Assembly: GCA_007922305.1 (NCBI GenBank)
Contig: ML677335.1
Location: forward strand, 43,598,218-43,662,217
DNA length: 64,000 bases
Origin: Dermatemys mawii
Taxonomy: Eukaryota > Chordata > Testudines > Dermatemydidae
Direction: 5' to 3'
This document shows positions 1 through 11,699 of this stretch, piece after piece. Made by a program: the position numbers and the translations under genes. Positions within the stretch are counted from its first letter, which is position 1; each line of letters opens with the position of its first letter. Below the pieces are notes generated by a model, which saw only the letters and a list, made by a program, of their open reading frames with translations, had not been told where the DNA came from and searched no databases.

Positions 1-1260
1 AAATGTTCCTCTGAACACAGCTTCTCACCCAGGCTGATCCTGCCACAGAGACACTGACTTAAAGCCTTCTGGTTACAACACTGCAGACTGACGCACTATT
101 GACCTCAGTTAAAGGTGGACTAATCTAAACTCCTAGATTCAAATGCTCTCAGACTTAGGTGTGTTCCAAGCCTTAGCCTAAAAGGTGCAAGTGGCCCCTA
201 CATGCTCTGAACATCCCAGAATGTTGTGGCATTGACACTCTGGATCTAAAGCTTGTGTTTTGACTCTCATGTAGCTGGAGGTATGTCACGTGGAGGCCAT
301 GTATAGACCTGGTTCCAAAGGCAGACAGTTAAATGAATCAAAAGCAAAGTTTCCAGTTGCCTGTTCATGTATTAATTGCTGTTCATGAACATTCATCCTT
401 GTGCTCATACCGGTATTTGCGGAGACTGATTTTTTTTTTTTTTTGGCATGTAAGTGCTCATTTAATCAAGAAATTAGACTTGCTGCTTGTTTCACTCAGA
501 AGTGAAGGTAGTTCTTCTAAATTTTAGGTTAGGTCCTCTAATCAGAGAGCAGAAATAATGCCGCGTGACACACGGCCAGACAGAAAGCTCAGGTAGCTGA
601 CTGACCACCGTTGTGATTAGTCTGGGAACCATCCATAGCTCTGATACATCTGAGAATATTATTTGTTGGACACTTAATAAATGAGCAACCAGTAAAAAGC
701 TTGATCTGTTTGGAAAAAAATTAACAATCAGAAAATAACTGGCATATAAATCACTGGAAATTGTTCACTGGCTCTAGTTATGTAACTAATACATTGCTGA
801 GACATCACTCTGGGAGAATATGGGTGGATGTGTGTAGGAGACACCTGGATTCAATCTACATCTCTTAGATGATTTTCTCTGACAGCTTGACTAATTATAA
901 AACCCCATGAACAAAGGCACTTATGATTTGGCTTTAGTCTCACCACCACATACTGTTCTTTAAAGGTTACTCTCCAATATGTAACCTCCCCTGTGCTGTT
1001 TTACTGAGCTATGATTCTGTAATAAGGGTTTGATGGTTACAAGCTCAGCTAGACAGAGACTTCAGAAGTGTTTACTTTTTCAGCTACTCTTGCCCTTTAT
1101 TGAATGTTCTACCTTCTGAGATCCCGCCTCCTAGATTCCATGCCTGGCCTCTGGCAGCCTTGTTCTTTCCAAGGAAAAGCAAAGCAGACGCAGGATAGAG
1201 GTAATGTGAGTTAGAACCTCCTCTCTATGGCAGACTAATAATATTCCTAACAGAGAAGGG
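1..1260. other. Non-coding stretch, nothing recognised
   Basis: No open frame here looks coding. There is a T-run at about 430-444 and A-runs near 714. I see no recognisable transposon, RNA gene or promoter. It is ordinary unique or very old sequence. Confidence 0.5.
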
Positions 1261-1264
1261 GGGC

Positions 1265-1369
1265 CAGGAACGGAAGTAGTCCAAGGTCCTTTCTGGGTGA
1301 TTTGGGATTAGAACCCATGGTGCTAAAACACAGCTGAGTCTCTGCCACTTAGCCACACTGCCCCACACA
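1265..1369 (-). repeat. MIR/CORE-type tRNA-derived SINE fragment
   Basis: Read on the minus strand, the segment starts with an A-box-like TGGCTAAGTGG and is followed by a B-box-like GGTTCTAATCC. It continues into a gaccttgg...act segment that matches the middle of amniote MIR elements. This is an old, diverged copy; the class call rests on the two promoter boxes and their spacing. Confidence 0.6.
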
Positions 1370-1693
1370 AAAGACTTTCCCAATCTCTGTACTTTGGTAT
1401 GTGGTCTGTAAAATGGGGTTACTGCTGCATGTGTAACCCACTGTTTCAGTATGGTATGCTGCCCCCATGAGTGGCTGGTGCAGAATAGAACAACCTACCA
1501 CTGCTGCCAGCTATTGTGATTAGGGCCAAATTTTCAAGCAGTTAGTGCCACTAGGAGATAGTAGGCCCATATCACTGCTTATCTGATCCCCAGAGATAGA
1601 GGCCTATATTGGACTGTTGGAAGTCTTGAGTTCCAACCCTCCTGAAGATAAGTGTGCAGGGAGATGTCCTCCATTTATATTTTTCTTTATAGG

Positions 1694-2416
1694 CATGACA
1701 GAGTGAGGACTCACCCCCACAGTGCCTCCTATCAGTCCTCCAGGGAATCAGCTCTTCCAGCCTCTGGAGCGCCCCCTGCAGGTTGATGTCCCACCTATCA
1801 CCACCCCAGGGTCCTTCCCAGACCCCAGGGCCCCCTTAGCTGGGGTGCTGCCCCCCTGGCCATAAACCCCACTCTCCATAGGTCTCCCCTCCCTGGGGAA
1901 CCCCCACCCCCTAATCCTACCTTGCCTCAGCTTATGGACTACTGCTAGTCACCATATAGCCCCCGCTTCCTGGAGCAGACTGCAGTGTCGTGGCCAGTCA
2001 TCACAGGCAAGGGGGGTTGGACCTGCTGCCTTTACCTAATCCCAGTACCTTACTTAAGCCTTTGTTTCAGGCTTGCAGCCTGGGAGGATGCCAGGCCCAA
2101 GCTCCCCCGCTCATCCTACTGCTTCCCCAGTTCTGCCCTAGCCTAGGTATCTTCCTCACTTTCTAAGCAGCCAGGTCCCACTTCCTCCACATAGCTAGAG
2201 AGAGTACCTGTTTCCTTCTGGCCCACTGCCCTCTTATAAGGGCTAGCTGGGCCCTGATTACCTTGGCTACAGCTGTGGTTGCCTTCACTATCAGCCCAGC
2301 TGTTGTCAATCCCCTTCCAGATACAACCCTCTGCTAGGCTGCTTTTCTCCAGCAGCAGTCCTCTGCAGGGCTGTTTTAACCCTTTCAGGATTGGAGCGGG
2401 TAGCCACCCCGCTACA
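1694..2416 (-). mobile_element. Probable solo LTR of an endogenous retrovirus
   Basis: On the minus strand the element begins TGTAGCGGGGTGGCTACC, a start I associate with a reptile ERV LTR, and runs about 720 bp to a CATG end. A 5-bp direct repeat (plus strand ATAGG) flanks it at 1689-1693 and 2417-2421, as expected for retroviral integration. The CATG end is not the canonical CA, so the right boundary may be off by two bases. No gag, pol or env sequence adjoins it, so it looks like a solo LTR left by recombination. The strand base composition is markedly asymmetric (C-rich on the plus strand). Confidence 0.6.
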
Positions 2417-2421
2417 ATAGG

Positions 2422-5400
2422 AAATCACAGTACAAATATATTAAAGCAGTGAAGTTTGTAAAGTCAAGCACTCAACAGTTAGGAAATGCCAGAGTGCAAC
2501 CTTATTTCAACCCCCTTGTGTACATACTTTCTGATACAGTCTTTTATTACATGATCACATCCTGTTTTCCCCAAGTTAAAGCTGTCAGTGCAGTTGATGG
2601 ACTAGTTAGGATGGGCACTGTGTGTGGCTGGGGAATTAGCCTGGATATGTTATTACAGGTGGCTCTGGTAGCACAAGCTATAGTAAAGGTTGGCTGACAT
2701 TTCCCAGGATAAAACCATATTTTCACTTCCTTAGAGCTCTGCCAAATTTAACTGTTTGTGCTGAAATTTTCTATGCCAGGTGGATGCCTCAGGCGGTTTT
2801 TTTGTTTTCAATTTCAGCAAAAAGGGAATGAGATTAGGGAAAAGTGCGTTTTTTGTCCATGTCAGAGGGTAGCTGGACACCAACATTTTAGCCATTTTGG
2901 AACAGTATTTTTAGTGGGGTGATTTTTATTCTCTCTTTGAATCCCAGCTCATTACCTCTCAGTCTCAAGGCTGGTTTTTCTGTCCATACTGCCACCTTGT
3001 AACTGCCTCTGTCTGTGTACTTCTCTGTAGTTTTCCCTAGAGAGTCTCCTTCCATGGTCAGGGCTGTCAAACAACATCAGAGCAAAGGCAGGACTATTTT
3101 GATGCTCTTGTCAGTGTGTGAATGGAAGGAGGTAGCAGAGCGCTGGGGCTGGAGTAAGCTCAGGGGCCCTGTTTCTGTCATGCTCCAGTCATCCTCTCCC
3201 CTGCCAAGCTGCTCTGAAGCCTCCAGTGTTCTAGCCATCATAGCTGCCGAGGCCCCCACCAAGGGTTGGTTTGATCAGCAGAGCCATGTAGCTGCAGATT
3301 GCTTGCCTACCAATGTCAGGGTGGAGGAGGGCTATGCAGTGTGCATGGATATGTGGATCCTCCTAGCCCTGTGCTGCTGGGATTCTGCACCCCTTGTGCA
3401 GCAGAACAGCGCTGGTTACACAGGGAGAGATTTTTACAAAGGCACAAATGGGAGTTACGAGACCAGCTCCCATTGGCTATGAATGGGGAGTAGGAACTTA
3501 ACTAGCCTCAGTGTAAATCTCCCACTCTGCTCAGGGCCTTCATATATGCCCCTTAGAAAACACCATCCAGGTACAGGGAGCTTCCTAAGCCCTTGTCATT
3601 CATGTTAGAGCGCTAGCCTTTACTACCATACCTGAGTTCCTCGTGGACTCTTAACGGAGGGTGCAGCTGAGAGAATTCTCTCTCTCTTGGCCCAGAAACC
3701 AAATAGAATTTCAGCTGAGTAACACAAAGAACAAATTACACCCAGAAAAATACAGGATGAGTCACAAGGGAGTTGTAATGTTTTCAAGTAATGAATTACT
3801 TGGCTTTGGAGCAGAGCCATACAACCCCACCTGCTTGCATTTGTGATCAAGGAACACAGCTGGGCTCCAAGGAAAGGTCAAGCTCGTTCCTCGTGGGATT
3901 CTGCTCTAGGGCTACCTCTGATCCAGCCTCGGGCTCCTGAGTTGTGAAAAGCAGAGCAGAGGCAAGTGCCAGCTCTGGCTGTAAAAGTCACTATCTGTTA
4001 AGGAGAGGGGAGTTCATCACATCTTATCCCACAACAAGGAGCTGAGTGAGACTGCAACTCAAACAAGGAGGAAATTAGAGGCAGGGAGGGAGGATTTTCT
4101 GAGGTTGAGGTTTTATGAAGCTTGCAGCCTGTTTTATGGGTTTGCAAAACTAGTGTGAGTTTGTTCAACATTTCCCCCTGTAATCTAACCCTTTTCTTTC
4201 CAGCACAATTCCTTTAAACCCTAAAATAAAGTGAAATGATGAGTTCCAGCTGAAACTGTGCCATATGCTATGGTGGGATCCCAGCCGGTTGTAAGCTGAT
4301 GAGTAGGAGGTTGGTGGACTGTACTGGATTTATTCTTCATTTCAATTTTTCTGTCCCTCTCTGCTCTTCTTGTTCACAGACTTTCTGGATTTGTTTTCCA
4401 CTCTGATAGATCGTTCACTGGATTTTTTTCCCACAATCTATGCTGTGTTTTTCACAGTCTCTCTTAAGCAGGATGTAGCCCAATAACATTCAAGATTGAG
4501 TGAAGCCCACAACATCCAAGTGAGACTGAAATAGACCTTAGAGAGAGAGTTTGTCCATAGCTAGTAAAGCTGGAATCACAGCATCTGCTTCTATAGCTGA
4601 ATTGTACCCAGTTTATCAGAATGTGTGGGGAGTGACTCACAACCAATTTGGAGTCTGTTTGCACAAACTGTTATCAAAATCATACCGGAACTAACCAAAT
4701 TTCTTGATTTATCTGAACTGGGCTGAGAACATCCCTGGGGTCTGATCTGGTCCCTATCAAAACCAATGGCAAATCTACTGTTGGTTTGGATGAGCACTGG
4801 ATTAGGCTGTAGAATAAACTTCTCGTGAGATTCCTCATCAGTTCTGGTTTCAGTCCCCTCTGGCCTCTGCAGGTGCAGATATGCATGAGACCAGGGTAGA
4901 GAGAGATGAACCTTTCAGAACCAGAGTTGGATGAAACTGTCTGATGTTTGAAATTTGGAAAAACTGAGTTAAAATGAAAAAAACTGTTTTGCCAGATATG
5001 CTCCCAGTTCTATTCAGAACAAACTGACAAAGGTTGATTATTTGTGGATTATTTGTGTGATGTGAGCTCTCTTGCTTATCCTCATCTACAACATTCCTTG
5101 GGTGGTGTGAGATGCAAAGGTTGGCAAGCAGGATTGGATTAATCTTTTGTAGGCCCTGATGCCTGGATCATGACCCCACACCCTCGTTATATCTTGAAGC
5201 CCTACCCCCACTCAGCCTTTTCCCCCTGAGGCCTTGTATGCCACTTGCATGGGGGGAGAGAGTGAGGGGGCAAAGAGGAGAGAGTGGTGGGTGGGGGAGT
5301 GCTGGTGGAGTGGGAGGTGGGGCCACAGTCCAGGTGTCAGGGCTCCTTCTGAGTGAGGCCCAGAGCCCTTGGCACCATTGCAAACCCAGTGCTGCTGGCA

Positions 5401-5507
5401 AGTGACAGTGAGAGACACTGATTTAGTCTCCTGTGTAAGTGGGTCATTACAGGATTGATCTCTGGCTCTTTGATGTATTGTGTATTTTCTCTCTCTTGGG
5501 CTCTTCT
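2422..5507. other. Non-coding stretch, mostly unassigned
   Basis: Open frames here, up to 155 aa at 3015-3482, overlap one another on both strands and show no recognisable domain. A short AT-rich piece near 4915-5000 resembles the 'aaaatttgaaa' dispersed family seen at 18458, 47640, 48117 and 53484. Nothing else is supported. Confidence 0.4.
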
Positions 5508-5740
5508 CATAGATTCCAAGGCCAGAGGGGATCATAAGGATCATCTTGTCTTCCCCAGAGTTCCAAGACTTATTGCAAGTCAACATTAATGGTCCAGTGA
5601 ACTCATTAGACAGCTCTTTTAAAACTCTTGGATGCAAGTTCTCCAGACCTGCTGATTTAAAAATGTCTAATTTTAATAGCTGCTGTTTAACATCCTCCTG
5701 AAGTACTAGTGGAAGCTGCTGTTTACCACCCATCCTTCAA
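5508..5740 (-). pseudogene. CR1 LINE ORF2 fragment joined to its 3' end (internally deleted)
   Basis: On the minus strand, about 5704-5576 encodes a peptide containing SAGLENLHPRVLKEL, the conserved N-terminal part of the CR1 reverse-transcriptase domain (family pattern: KSAGPDNLHPRVLKEL). Going down the minus strand, the sequence soon becomes the CR1 3' end (5552-5508), recognisable from its reverse complement, atagattccaaggccag. In an intact CR1 about 2 kb of RT and 3' UTR separate these two parts, so this copy has lost its catalytic core and most of its UTR. It cannot encode a functional enzyme. The open frame continues to 5212 beyond the element, but that part is chance sequence. Confidence 0.75.
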
Positions 5741-5864
5741 ACACTGGCCTCCATTTCTCATCACTCTCAAAACTCCCATATTCCTGGTGAATTCTGTTTT
5801 GGGACTATGACTGGAAGCTGAGGCTGTTGCATGGTAAATGCTTTTCATGGGCTAGACCTAATGG

Positions 5865-5960
5865 CTAAGGCCCAGATCCCCAAAGGTAGTTAGGGTGCCT
5901 AACTCCTACTGATTTCAATGGGGTTTAGGTGATTAAATACCTTTCTGGATCAGGCCTTAG
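5865..5960. repeat. Short palindromic dispersed repeat (MITE-like)
   Basis: The 96-bp segment starts ctaaggcccagatcc and ends ggatcaggccttag, so its ends are imperfect inverted copies. The inside contains ctactgatttcaatgggg. Similar 'gggcctgattct...tcaatggg' palindromes are common in bird and turtle DNA. I do not know its transposase family. Confidence 0.5.
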
Positions 5961-6224
5961 TGCCTATTTAATGCCAGCAGCTTAAGAAGTTTCTCTGCAT
6001 TGGCCTTTCCTGCATTGAGGACCTGATCTTGATCCCACCTCAGTCAGGAGCAGATGCCAGAAGCCCCTGAGCAGAAGGATACAAATGCTGGAGCTTAGTG
6101 ATAACCACAGAGAAATACTGGCCACTTGCACTTCACTCCTACAGCCTGTGATAAAATCGTACATTACGCATACAGCAATTCACTGTGGCTTCATCACCTG
6201 AGGTGCAAACAGCCATTGCATTGA

Positions 6225-6440
6225 GTGGCCCCACCACTAGGCCACCCCAGTGAGGGACAGTCCTTGCCTTGGAGAGTTTACAGACCAAAGGGACTAGAGA
6301 GACCCAGGGTGGGAAGTGGAATTTGGGCATAGAGAGGAAAAGTGACTTGCCTGTGATCCCAGAGTAGAGCAGATCAGTGACAGGTGTAATCCCAGGACTC
6401 CTGCATCCTGCCCAGCAACCTGCCCGTTGGAACATGTGGC
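6225..6440 (-). repeat. MIR-type SINE, antisense
   Basis: The run aaaagtgacttgcctgtgatcccagagt, followed by the 'cagtgacaggtgtaatcccaggactcctgca' pattern, is the reverse complement of the conserved MIR body (cctgggttc...ggtcacaggcaagtcac). The upstream segment 'ggacagtccttgccttggagagtttacaga' is a known extension of this SINE in sauropsids. Degenerate copy. Confidence 0.6.
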
Positions 6441-6897
6441 CTTCCAGGCCATTCACTTGCTGCACATGGGAGAGGGTAAAAAATGAAACAAAAACAGGCA
6501 AAAACATTGCAATTTCCAAGTTGTTTTTCATAGATTCTAAGGGCACTGTGACATCCACATAGCCTAGGCCAGAGAGCTGCCCTCCGTTAATCCCTGGTCT
6601 AACTAGAGCAGAGCATTTAGAAAGACAGCCTACCTGGGTTTCCAAATGGGTAGTGCTGGCGATTGTCCATTGTCCCAGCGGTTAATTCCTTTCCCTGATC
6701 AGGGGTCAGAACATACTTGGGTTTTGTTAGCTTGACGGGTTTTTGTAGAATTTTTTAGATGGACACTGTCATTGGGACCAATGTGGAAACTTTCCGTTTA
6801 CCAGGTGCTAGGCCTGACCCCAGGCACCCGTGTCTGAAAGCTGGCCCCAGACTTTTCTTAAACATCAACCAGTGGATGTGAGTGGCTGGTTTCAGGG

Positions 6898-7045
6898 CAG
6901 TGTGACCTAGTGGATAGAGCACTGGATTTGAACTCAGGAGACCAGGATCCTGTTCCTGGCTCTGCCCTGACCTTGGGCAAGTCGTTTTCCTTCCCTGTGC
7001 CTCAGTTTCCCCATCTGTAAAATGGGACTAATGGCAATGTGATGT
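6898..7045 (+). repeat. MIR SINE, nearly full length
   Basis: It opens cagtgtgacctagtggatag (A box TGACCTAGTGG) and runs through 'ggagaccaggatcctgttcctggctctg'. It ends with the highly conserved ttgggcaagtcg and cctcagtttccccatctgta blocks. This is the best-preserved MIR in the window. Confidence 0.85.
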
Positions 7046-7719
7046 ATGGATTAAAACCACAAGATAATAGGTAGGGGTGGCTGTTGTTATTATTAACACT
7101 ATTCCAGTCCATCCAATGCAGCCATGCACAATGGTCTGGGGAAAGTGAGCGAAAACCAATACCAACAAGGTGCCAATTGGCTGTTTTGAACCCATGCTGT
7201 AGATGGATTGCACATTGGCTGTTTATTTAGCTAGTCTGGTAAAGAAGAAACATCTCAGTCACTGAATCTAGCCTGAGGTGGGGAATATTTAGCCTCTGAT
7301 ATAGGCCTGGGGGGAGAAAGGGTGTTTCCACACAGGCTGCCTGCTCCTTCTCCCATGCTGCTCTTCCCACTGGAATTCCTCATGCTCTGCTATCAGCATA
7401 CTGAAGTTGTTTTATTGGGGCTGTTTCTGGCTGCTCACCAAACCTCTCAGAGACAGGAACTGCTGCTCATGTTAAATTAGAGAGCACTTGATTAAATACA
7501 GGGTTGATAAAAACAATCTGCTGGGAATCAAATCCAGAGTTCCTAGAGGACAGGGCCTCCTGGCAGGAGTGGATTCTCTCAGGCATAAAAGAATCCATCC
7601 TTTCCTCTGATGGAGTATTGGTTAAGTGTGGGCTTTCAAAGGAACTCAAGTGAGTTAGATGCCCAAATCCCATTGGCACTTAACTCCCTTAGGTGCTTTT
7701 GAAAATCCTAGTCTAAAAC

Positions 7720-7925
7720 AAGACTTTGGGATTCCTGGGGTCTACTCCTAGCTCTGCCACTGATTGCTTGTGTATCCTTGGGCAAGTCAGTGGATCTCTG
7801 TGCCTCAGTTCCTACTCCGCATAATGCTAATCACCCACAGCACCGGCTTAGTTAATGTTTGCCGGACAGTGTAAGCCGCTTGGGGGACAGGCACTGTAAA
7901 GGATAGGGCATTATTATTACCTTGA
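7720..7925 (+). repeat. MIR SINE with 3' tail
   Basis: The sequence 'ggggtctactcctagctctgccactgat' is followed by ttgggcaagtcagtgg, cctcagttcc and a 3' part ending ggcattattattacc. This matches the MIR body and its CORE/LINE-derived tail. Confidence 0.75.
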
Positions 7926-8157
7926 GGGGCGGGATCAGCAGTGGACTATTAGCAGGTTCAGCTTCTCACAGAAGCAACCCAGCCTAAGAAGCAGTCTCTG
8001 GATGGGCTCTTTCAGGATGGAGTCTGGGGAGGCTGGTCCAGCTTCTCCGTGGGGGTGCTAAGGAAACAATGATGTGCTGACTCCATGTAGCTCTGTGACG
8101 TTCCCCACACTCTCCCGCCTCCTTCTGGCACGTGTTGCCCTTGCTTGCATCGCACAG

Positions 8158-8238
8158 CAAAATATCAGCTTCGGCACCGTAGCACCGTCAGCAATCCTCC
8201 CCACGACGGCTCAGGCTGGGCCAGTGCTGTGTGCAATG
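8158..8238 (+). other. Candidate 81-nt exon (unassigned)
   Basis: A pyrimidine-rich tract (8101-8150) ends in cgcacag, an acceptor-like site. The next 81 bases end at a consensus donor, aatg|gtaggt. The stretch holds several CpGs in a CpG-poor neighbourhood. It is open in two of three frames; in the phase 1-1 frame (2 nt + 26 codons + 1 nt) it contains KYQLRHRSTVSNPPHDGSGW. I recognise no protein family. Two other candidate exons (20546-20599 and 44809-44928) share the same strand and phase. It may be a cassette exon of a large gene, or chance; no expression data can be seen here. Confidence 0.25.
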
Positions 8239-8879
8239 GTAGGTGTGTTTGTCACAGCCAGAGAGACCCACAGGTCGGTCTGTGTCCAGTCGCAGGAAAG
8301 AATCCTCTTTGTGTTCATCCCAGTGCTGTGCATCTGAGCCCTCAGCATGTTGGTGGATCAGCCTCCTTGGCACAACAGTTCGAGCGGGGATGGCTTTCAA
8401 AGCAGCCCCTAATGTTATTTTAATGCAGGGGGGTTGTTTGTGGGTATTTTAATCTGTGTCTTCTGCTTTCCGTCAGTGCCAAAATGTGCAGAACTGGCTG
8501 GGAAATAGCCAACTTGCCAGGTCAGTGGAGCCTTGGCTGTGAATGGAAATTGCAATGTTTGGGCCACGCCTCGGCCCGTGGCATATAGAGAGCGCTGTGG
8601 TTTGAGGCTGCACTCCAGGATGGGGAGCGTTAATAAGGGGTGGGGTGCTTGTGAATGAAATCGTTGGGCTGTAGGCCAGGCTTTTCCTGCGTGGCTATTG
8701 GCTCACATGCCGGGGCAGTGACTGCATTCCTCTCTATCCACACCATAAAGCATCCCTCACTGTTTACAGGGTTGGTCAGCCTAGGGGAGAGACTGCGGAG
8801 CAAGTGGTGGGGGGAAGAGAAGTGGCTTTTTATGGGGGGGAAGGAAAAAGTATTAGCCAAGGGGAAGATTTCCCTACAA

Positions 8880-9065
8880 TTTCAAAAAGGAAAAAATTAG
8901 AAACTATATACAAATTTTCTTTCCCCCTAAATATTTTATTTTTACTTTTCCAGGAGGAGGGGAGATGAAAAATGTTGCCGTAACAATTTTTTATTCTGCC
9001 AAAATTTTGTTTTCGATGGATGTCCATTTCCTGATTAAAAAATCATTTCATCGAGAAACATGTGA
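8880..9065. repeat. AT-rich dispersed repeat fragment
   Basis: The stretch contains the same poly-A/T, 'aaaattttg' and 'gaaaaatg' vocabulary as the AT-rich copies at 18458, 47640, 48117 and 53484. The ends are not definable here. Confidence 0.3.
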
Positions 9066-10808
9066 CCCAGTCTGAGAAGTGGATGAGAGAGCAAGCAGTG
9101 CTAGATGGGAGAAGGGAGGGGGCAGGTCTTTGAGATGGGTTAAGGAAAGTCTATGGAGGGAGTAAGAAGATCCTTGGAGGTGGTTGCAGAATTTGATTCT
9201 GGACCCACATTTAAACATCCTCACAGTTCAGGAGTGTTCGTATCCAGGTCTGTCACTAAGCAATGGTCAGGCTGTGTGTGAGGGGGAAGGGGAATGCGTG
9301 TCTAGCCCCTTTGCCTGAGTCCTACTAATGCCAGCCACAATTGCAGTCCAGCTTCAGGAGCCACTGTAGAGGCCCTGTCAACTCCTTATCCCCTTTGGAG
9401 AAATGCGTGGGCCAGGGGAGTCACTATCTCAAGATGGTATGAACTGACCTCTCATGGGTACATGTCAGTGGTTCAGGCATTACCGTGGTAGCTTATGGTC
9501 TAGGTTTACTCCTAATTAGCTGCTTTGCTAAGGTTTCTTGTTTAGCTAAGCTATTGTCTTACAGGCCTTGCAGCTATATTGCATTACTGCCTTCATATAT
9601 ACCTATGCCTCACTTAGCAAATATCTACACCTACAGGTCCATCATCCCTGAACTGCCTGGGAGCTCTGCCACAAAACACAAGTAGTTGCCCGCCTAAGTG
9701 ACTCTCTCTGGCTAATGCTTCATGTTCCTAGAGCACGTCCCTTTGGGATGCACGGGCTCCACCATAGAGAGCTGTGTACACTCCTTGCTGGCTGTTGGTG
9801 CTCTGTGGCTGTGCTAGCTAAGGAGTCCCTGGAACATGTGTTGCAGGGAGCGCAGACAGGAGTTTTATGACCACTGGCTTTTGGGTTTCCCATGTTCTTT
9901 GTGGGCAGCTTAACACCACAAAATAACTAATGGGGGATAACATTTATCCCTGTGACAAACCTTCATCCCTGCTCTGAACTCCCTGGGCCCTGCGTCTGGT
10001 GTGCTCTGGGAGAGGAGTGTCAGGTGCCCACTCTTATTCTAACCCCTATCTCAGCTCCTGATGTGTTTTCAGTGGACTGAGAATGACATCATTCTCTTCT
10101 TGGGCCTTGGTGCAACCCCAGATCAGGCTGGCTCAGTGAAATCATCCTGGACCGTCTCCCATCCTGTGCTCTGAGTAGCTGTCTGACCTCACACCCCTGC
10201 TCGGTGCAAGGAAATAGTTGGATGTTCTCGGAGGATGAATTTGTCTCCTTCACCACAGTCTCTCTCTCTCCTCCAGCATTTGGAATGGGAGAGACACCAG
10301 GCCCACACTCTGCCCAGTCCTCATTCTGCACTGGCCCTGGAAGTCCATTGCCGGTGGAGTTGGAACAGAGCGTTACAGCACTGTGGACAAGAAGGAAACA
10401 AGCGCAAGGATAAAACAAGCCTCCTTCATCAAGATAGCGCCTGAGCGAGAGCACCGGGGGATCTCCAGGAGTGTAGGTCTAGGCTTTCCCTAGCACACAT
10501 TCATAAGGGCTTTTAGGGCACATCTCTGCCCCAGACACTTGAGAATCAGCAAGTGCATTAGAGAGTAGTTCTCTGCTGCCCCCTGCTACAGAGTGTGGGG
10601 AAAGCATCTTGATCCCCCTCAGAAATGCATTCAGGATCTGGAGCAGGCAGTGATCCAGCCTGGTACCTCTCAGACAAAGAGGATGCGGGGAGGAAGGGAC
10701 TAAAAGCTGCTGAGTCTGCTAAAAAGGCCAGAGCTGGGAGATGTGGGGGATGGGCCACATCTCCCAGGCCCCAGCAGGAAGTCATGAGAAGGGTGTCAGA
10801 GTAGAGGA
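9066..10808. other. Non-coding stretch, nothing recognised
   Basis: The open frames of up to 121 aa near 10089-10454 lie on both strands and resemble nothing. There is no repeat family I can name. Confidence 0.4.
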
Positions 10809-11445
10809 TGTTGGGGGAGTGTGCACCCTGTACAGGCCCTGAAGGGGTTAATGTGGGCCTGAGAGTCCAGTTAGGTTACCTGGCTGCACCTGGAGGGAGA
10901 ATCAGGCTTAAATGATCATGATACGCAGCTAGGCAGGCTCCTCAGTACAAGGTGAGGAAGTCAGTAACTGGAAGGACTTTGAAGGGGTGGGGGGACAGGT
11001 GATGCCCTAAGATCCTAGTCTAGAAAGAAGGGTTGTGGTGGAGACTTGAAAAATGCTGCCTGTGAAGGAGCCCAGGGAAACAGAAGCAAGGAGTGAGACC
11101 ATGAAGAGTTTGGCTGCTGAAGGTCCTTGACCTGGAACCCAGGATAGCAGGAAGGCCTGGGTCTTCTGTTAGCCTGTGGCAAGGTGGCCTGAGCCTGGAG
11201 AAGGATATTGGGTAGCTCTGAGGCAAGGGGGCAAGGACCAGGGGCCTGGTGTCAGGACTGAAGGCCCTCCTATGAGGATGTTGGTCTACTCTGCATTGGG
11301 CTTGCTGTTACCCCAGGAGTGGGGGAACAACACTGTGAGCCAGCCGGCTGGCTCACAGAGTCAAGGGAAGACAGACGACAGCAGAGAAACAGTGACTGTT
11401 GGCAGGGAGCACCAGGCTGAAAGACAACTGCTATGGTGAGTGCCC
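10809..11445 (+). mobile_element. LTR-like element (probable ERV LTR)
   Basis: It begins TGTTGGGGGAG and is followed by 'ctgaaggggttaatgtgggcctg', a promoter-proximal pattern shared by a reptile LTR family I recall. Downstream is the G-rich body with 'ggaacaacactgtgagccag'. I found no convincing target duplication, so the boundaries are approximate. No retroviral coding region is attached. Confidence 0.45.
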
Positions 11446-11699
11446 CCCCCAACCTCCCTTCATGGGGATCTCTTGCGGGAGGTGTTTCCCAGTGCTGGAG
11501 AAATCTCTATGAATGCAAACTCTAGGGCAAACATGATCTCCACACTCGCTCTGGTGTCCCTCATCAGGACACCTACATGGATCTTAGGGATGGGGTAGCT
11601 GTGTGGGAGAGTCTGAGGGGTGGCCATGGGGTCTGCTCTCAGGGTTATCAATGAGAAGGGGTGTTTGGAATTTTCTGTGAGGGGGGCCTGATCAAAATG

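Noticed and set aside
1265..1369. tRNA gene on the minus strand
   Set aside because: A- and B-box-like motifs are present but there is no acceptor stem or cloverleaf. It is a tRNA-derived SINE.
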